A stretch of 64,000 bases of DNA from Alterisphingorhabdus sp051668705 (GTDB taxonomy: Bacteria > Pseudomonadota > Alphaproteobacteria > Sphingomonadales > Sphingomonadaceae): positions 992,001 through 1,056,000 of the forward strand of contig NZ_CP196351.1 of NCBI RefSeq assembly GCF_051668705.1. The letters are read 5' to 3'. Below the pieces are notes generated by a model. The model was not told the DNA's origin, searched no databases, and saw only the letters and a list, made by a program, of their open reading frames with translations. A program made the translations under genes and the position numbers. How positions within the stretch are numbered: the stretch's first letter is position 1; each line of letters starts with the position of its first letter. Of the stretch, positions 61,593 through 64,000 are shown in pieces.

Positions 61593-62876
61593 CTATACCC
61601 TCAACACATCACGGCGGCGCAAAGGCCGCGCAAACAATTCGGCCAGATCACCCGCTTGATCAAAACCATGAATGGGGGAGAAGACGAGCTCAATCGCCCA
61701 TTTGGTTGATAATCCCTCTTGCTCCAGCGGATTGGCCAGACCTAGGCCGCAAACGGTGAGGTCGGGTTTTTCGGCGCGAACACGGTCTAGCTGCTTGTCG
61801 ACATTCTGGCCCTCGCTCAATTGCACATGGCCAGGCAATAGTGTGAGTTCTTCTGCCAAATGGCCGCGATGCAAATAGGGCGTGCCCACTTCGGTGAGCA
61901 CCATACCCAATTCGCGGGATAGGAAACGGGCCAATGGCACTTCCAATTGCGAATCCGGCATGAAGAAAATGGATTTTCCCGTCAGCTTTTCGCGTTGATG
62001 CGCTAGGGCTTTTTCTGCCCGCAATTGATAGGGCGCCAGAACAGCCTCTACATGCTCTGGGTCAATATCAAAGACCGCAGCAGCAGCACGCAGCCAATTG
62101 CTGGTACCTTCCACGCCAAAGGGGAAGAGGGCACTAATATGCTTTGCACCGCGTTCGTCCAAGGCTTGACCGGTATCGCCCAAAAAGGGCTGTGCCAGAA
62201 GATAATGGGTATTAGGACCGATTGCAGGAAGGTCGGCAACAGCGCGTTCGGGAAGACTGGCGACATTATGAATGCCAAGCTCCGCCAACAGGCGCATAAA
62301 CTGGTCCTCTACGATATCGGGCAATGAGCCAACCAGGAGTAAGTTCTTTTCCGCATCCGGCGCGCTGTGCGGCATGATCGGCACCAGTGACGCCAAACAG
62401 GCATCTTCGCCTTGTGTAAAGGTCGTCTCAATACCGCTGCCGGAATAGTTGATAACGCGCACGAGCGGAGCATGTTTCGCGCCCAATCGCTGTGCGGCTT
62501 TTGCCAGATCGAGTTTGATGACTTCTGATGGACAACTGCCAACGAGAAATAGCGATTTGATTTCCGGGCGACGCTCCAGCAGCTGGTCCACTATGCGGTC
62601 TAGCTCTTCATTAGCGTCGGCCAACCCAGCCAGATCGCGCTCTTCCATAATGGCTGTGGCAAAGCGCGGCTCTGCAAAGATCATCACACCAGCAGCAGAT
62701 TGCAGCAAATGCGCACATGTCCGCGAACCGACAACCAGAAAAAACGCATCCTGCATCTTGCGGTGCAACCAGATAATGCCAGTAAGTCCGCAAAAAACCT
62801 CACGCTGTCCACGCTCTTTTAAGATCGGAGCGCAATCGCCAGAGGCTTGACTGTTAATGGGAAGTGGCGCGTTCAT
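61593..62876 (-). CDS. bchN: Dark protochlorophyllide reductase, N subunit
   Basis: A 427-residue partner of BchB. The three cysteine ligands of the cluster are in place: C29 (REVFCGLTG), C54 (GSRTCAHLL) and C115 (VGSCPSEVIK). Further family segments are RVINYSGSGIETTFTQGEDACLASL and the C-terminal GLGLANPLEQEGLSTKWAIELVFSPIHGFDQAGDLAELFARPL. The start overlaps the bchF stop as ATGA. Confidence 0.97.
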   Translation of the reverse strand: MNAPLPINSQASGDCAPILKERGQREVFCGLTGIIWLHRKMQDAFFLVVGSRTCAHLLQSAAGVMIFAEPRFATAIMEERDLAGLADANEELDRIVDQLLERRPEIKSLFLVGSCPSEVIKLDLAKAAQRLGAKHAPLVRVINYSGSGIETTFTQGEDACLASLVPIMPHSAPDAEKNLLLVGSLPDIVEDQFMRLLAELGIHNVASLPERAVADLPAIGPNTHYLLAQPFLGDTGQALDERGAKHISALFPFGVEGTSNWLRAAAAVFDIDPEHVEAVLAPYQLRAEKALAHQREKLTGKSIFFMPDSQLEVPLARFLSRELGMVLTEVGTPYLHRGHLAEELTLLPGHVQLSEGQNVDKQLDRVRAEKPDLTVCGLGLANPLEQEGLSTKWAIELVFSPIHGFDQAGDLAELFARPLRRRDVLRV

Positions 62877-63382
62877 GATGCGACCGCCAATGCTGGTGAG
62901 TTATCAGGTGATGATGCATCCAAATGAGCAGCACTGAGCCGCGCCAGCCGCAATTTGTACAGAAACTGTCCAGCATTGATGACATAGGTGCCGTAAGCTG
63001 CAAGTGCGACGTACATCCGGCCCTCACTGCTGCCCCAGCCGCCGAATAACATGGCAAGGTAGAGACTATGCAGTGCCAACACGGCCATGCTGAAAACATC
63101 TTCCCAGAAAAATGCCTTGGCAAACAGCCATTTGCCAAAAACCACTTTTTCCCAGATCGAGCCTGTAATCATGATCGTGTAAAGGATCATAGTCTTGGCG
63201 AAAATAGAGATATCCGCCGTCCATTGGCCTTCGCCGGTCTGTAAAAAACGGATGACGAAATAGAGGCTTATAACGAAAATAAGAAATTGAAGCGGGGCCA
63301 ATATGCCTTGAACCAGTGTCCAAACCGACTCGTCGCGGCGTTTTTTCTGTTCGGCGGTGTAGAGTGACGCACTTGTTGGCAA
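62873..63382 (-). CDS. bchF: 3-vinyl bacteriochlorophyllide hydratase
   Basis: A hydrophobic protein of 169 residues if it starts at the TTG at 63382, with about four membrane spans. It hydrates the 3-vinyl group on the way to bacteriochlorophyll a. Family features are LYTAEQKKRRDESVWTLVQG and LAPLQFLIFVISL at the N-terminus and the WEDVFSMAVLALHSLY segment in the middle. The TTG has no well-spaced ribosome site. An in-frame CTG at 63454, eight bases after AAGGAG, would add 24 residues. It is the first gene of the leftward superoperon, so its leader carries the promoter. Confidence 0.93.
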   Translation of the reverse strand: MPTSASLYTAEQKKRRDESVWTLVQGILAPLQFLIFVISLYFVIRFLQTGEGQWTADISIFAKTMILYTIMITGSIWEKVVFGKWLFAKAFFWEDVFSMAVLALHSLYLAMLFGGWGSSEGRMYVALAAYGTYVINAGQFLYKLRLARLSAAHLDASSPDNSPALAVAS

Positions 63383-63505
63383 GCCTTCGCAATCAAGCGA
63401 TTTTACTGGCGCTTTTCCGCTATTTCCTAGCTCAAGATGACCTGCGTCAGACAGTGCCGAGACTCCTTTGATTAGGCATTGAGAATAGGAGCCATATATT
63501 CAAAG

Positions 63506-63549
63506 TGTCAAGTTTTTTTGACGTTCTAGAATGTTGACATTTTTTTATT
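63506..63549. promoter_or_regulatory. Candidate tandem PpsR/CrtJ binding sites
   Basis: TGTCAAGTTTTTTTGACG (63506-63523) matches the TGT-N12-ACA consensus except for the last base. Exactly 8 bases later a second half-site begins, TGTTGACATTTTTTT (63532 onward), whose distal half is degenerate. The 8-bp spacing is that reported for paired PpsR sites. They lie between bchF and a divergent regulator-like gene. Confidence 0.6.
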
Positions 63550-63634
63550 TGTTAAATATCTATCGATGTATTAGTTTGGAATGACTTGGAGAGTGTGAAC
63601 AACCTCCTTGTGGCCGACGTTATGGCACGCCGAC

Positions 63635-63655
63635 CAGACTTCAGAGGAGAGTCTG
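63635..63655 (+). promoter_or_regulatory. Hairpin presenting the ribosome site of the regulator gene
   Basis: CAGACT (63635-63640) and AGTCTG (63650-63655) are perfect inverted arms flanking a 9-base loop that contains GAGGAG, the probable ribosome-binding site of the gene starting at 63658. The short stem could modulate initiation. Confidence 0.5.
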
Positions 63656-63657
63656 AA

Positions 63658-64000
63658 ATGGCTTCTAGATATGGGATTACGGATCTCCGCGCTCGACTTC
63701 GCAGCTGGCGTGATGGCGAGAAAAATGATCCTAATCAACAGGATCGCTCCTTAAGTTCTGATGGACAAAGTCGCATCAAAGTCAATGACGAATCCAATGA
63801 TAATGACCTTTCGGTCTTGCTGGAAAGCCTGATTATCCCAAAACTTGTGTCCGGGAAAAGCGATTCGAATCCCTTGGGTTTTGGGCAATTTTGTGACGAT
63901 TCCCTGATTTCTGATGATAGTGCGATGGCGCTTAATCTGCCCAAAAAAGTGCCAGAGCCAGATGGGTTTAGCGAAAAAGAGGTTAAAGACTTTGCCAATC
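63658..64000 (+). CDS. PpaA/AerR-like photosynthesis regulator, 5' part
   Basis: The first 114 codons of a gene cut by the window end. The start at 63658 has GAGGAG; an in-frame ATG 12 codons upstream (63622) lacks a ribosome site. Residues 51-68, LSVLLESLIIPKLVSGKS, resemble the conserved segment near the start of PpaA/AerR proteins (L-x-x-L-I-E-x-x-I-I-P-R-L), which bind cobalamin through a C-terminal domain that would lie beyond the window. The preceding 50 residues are polar and Asp/Asn/Ser-rich. Divergent orientation from bchF, next to PpsR-like sites, fits. The assignment is tentative because the diagnostic B12 domain is not visible. Confidence 0.6.
   Translation, partial: MASRYGITDLRARLRSWRDGEKNDPNQQDRSLSSDGQSRIKVNDESNDNDLSVLLESLIIPKLVSGKSDSNPLGFGQFCDDSLISDDSAMALNLPKKVPEPDGFSEKEVKDFAN

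Overview
The window reads as chromosomal DNA of an aerobic anoxygenic phototrophic alphaproteobacterium, most likely of the order Sphingomonadales. The evidence is a photosynthesis gene block in the order bchF-N-B-H-L-M-lhaA-puhA-B-C-orf-acsF-puhE-hemA, use of the oxygen-dependent cyclase AcsF with no bchE in view, TonB-dependent carbohydrate uptake, and several small exported protein families that I associate with sphingomonads. Base composition is moderate, except for a clearly more G+C-rich segment at about 24.1-31.2 kb. Both window edges cut genes.

Layout. 1-10.4 kb: metabolic genes. These are a truncated nitronate monooxygenase-like gene, a Rieske protein with unusual domain order, a lipoprotein phosphoesterase, an MFS transporter, an alpha/beta hydrolase, a nitrilase, an enoyl-CoA hydratase and a pair of acyl-CoA dehydrogenases. 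A palindromic repeat of about 90 bp lies in each gap of this last gene string. 10.5-22.7 kb: housekeeping genes (aroQ, accB, accC, glpX, recJ) interleaved with exported or poorly known proteins (MOSC, RcnB-like, transglutaminase-like, flavodoxin-like, lipoprotein hydrolase). 22.8-23.8 kb: tRNA-Glu, a decayed LuxR-type regulator and tRNA-Leu. 24.2-31.2 kb: a sucrose-use island next to tRNA-Leu, made of a LacI regulator, a SUT-like transporter, a TonB receptor, a GH68 sucrase and a ROK fructokinase. It has two LacI-type operators and a possible degenerate attachment-site copy on its far side. 31.8-34.5 kb: a membrane AraC-type regulator and a beta-lactamase-fold hydrolase.

34.9-46.9 kb holds the most unusual locus: three overlapping genes for a two-partner-secretion transporter (TpsB), a giant glycine-rich secreted protein (TpsA, 2408 aa), and a TPR-CHAT caspase-like protease that itself carries an export signal. 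I suggest that the protease acts on, or matures, the secreted partner. 47.3-63.4 kb: a c-type cytochrome lipoprotein converges on the photosynthesis superoperon, which runs leftward through almost continuous start/stop overlaps. 63.66 kb to the end: the start of a divergent gene resembling PpaA/AerR photosynthesis regulators. The intervening promoter region contains PpsR-like sites spaced 8 bp apart.

The photosynthesis genes work together as follows. HemA starts tetrapyrrole synthesis. BchH, BchM and AcsF build the chlorin ring, and BchL/N/B reduce protochlorophyllide. BchF hydrates the vinyl group. PuhA is the reaction-centre H subunit, and LhaA, PuhB, PuhC and PuhE assist complex assembly. 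The nearby lipoprotein cytochrome is a plausible electron donor. All names rest on motif recognition and gene order; no database search was run.
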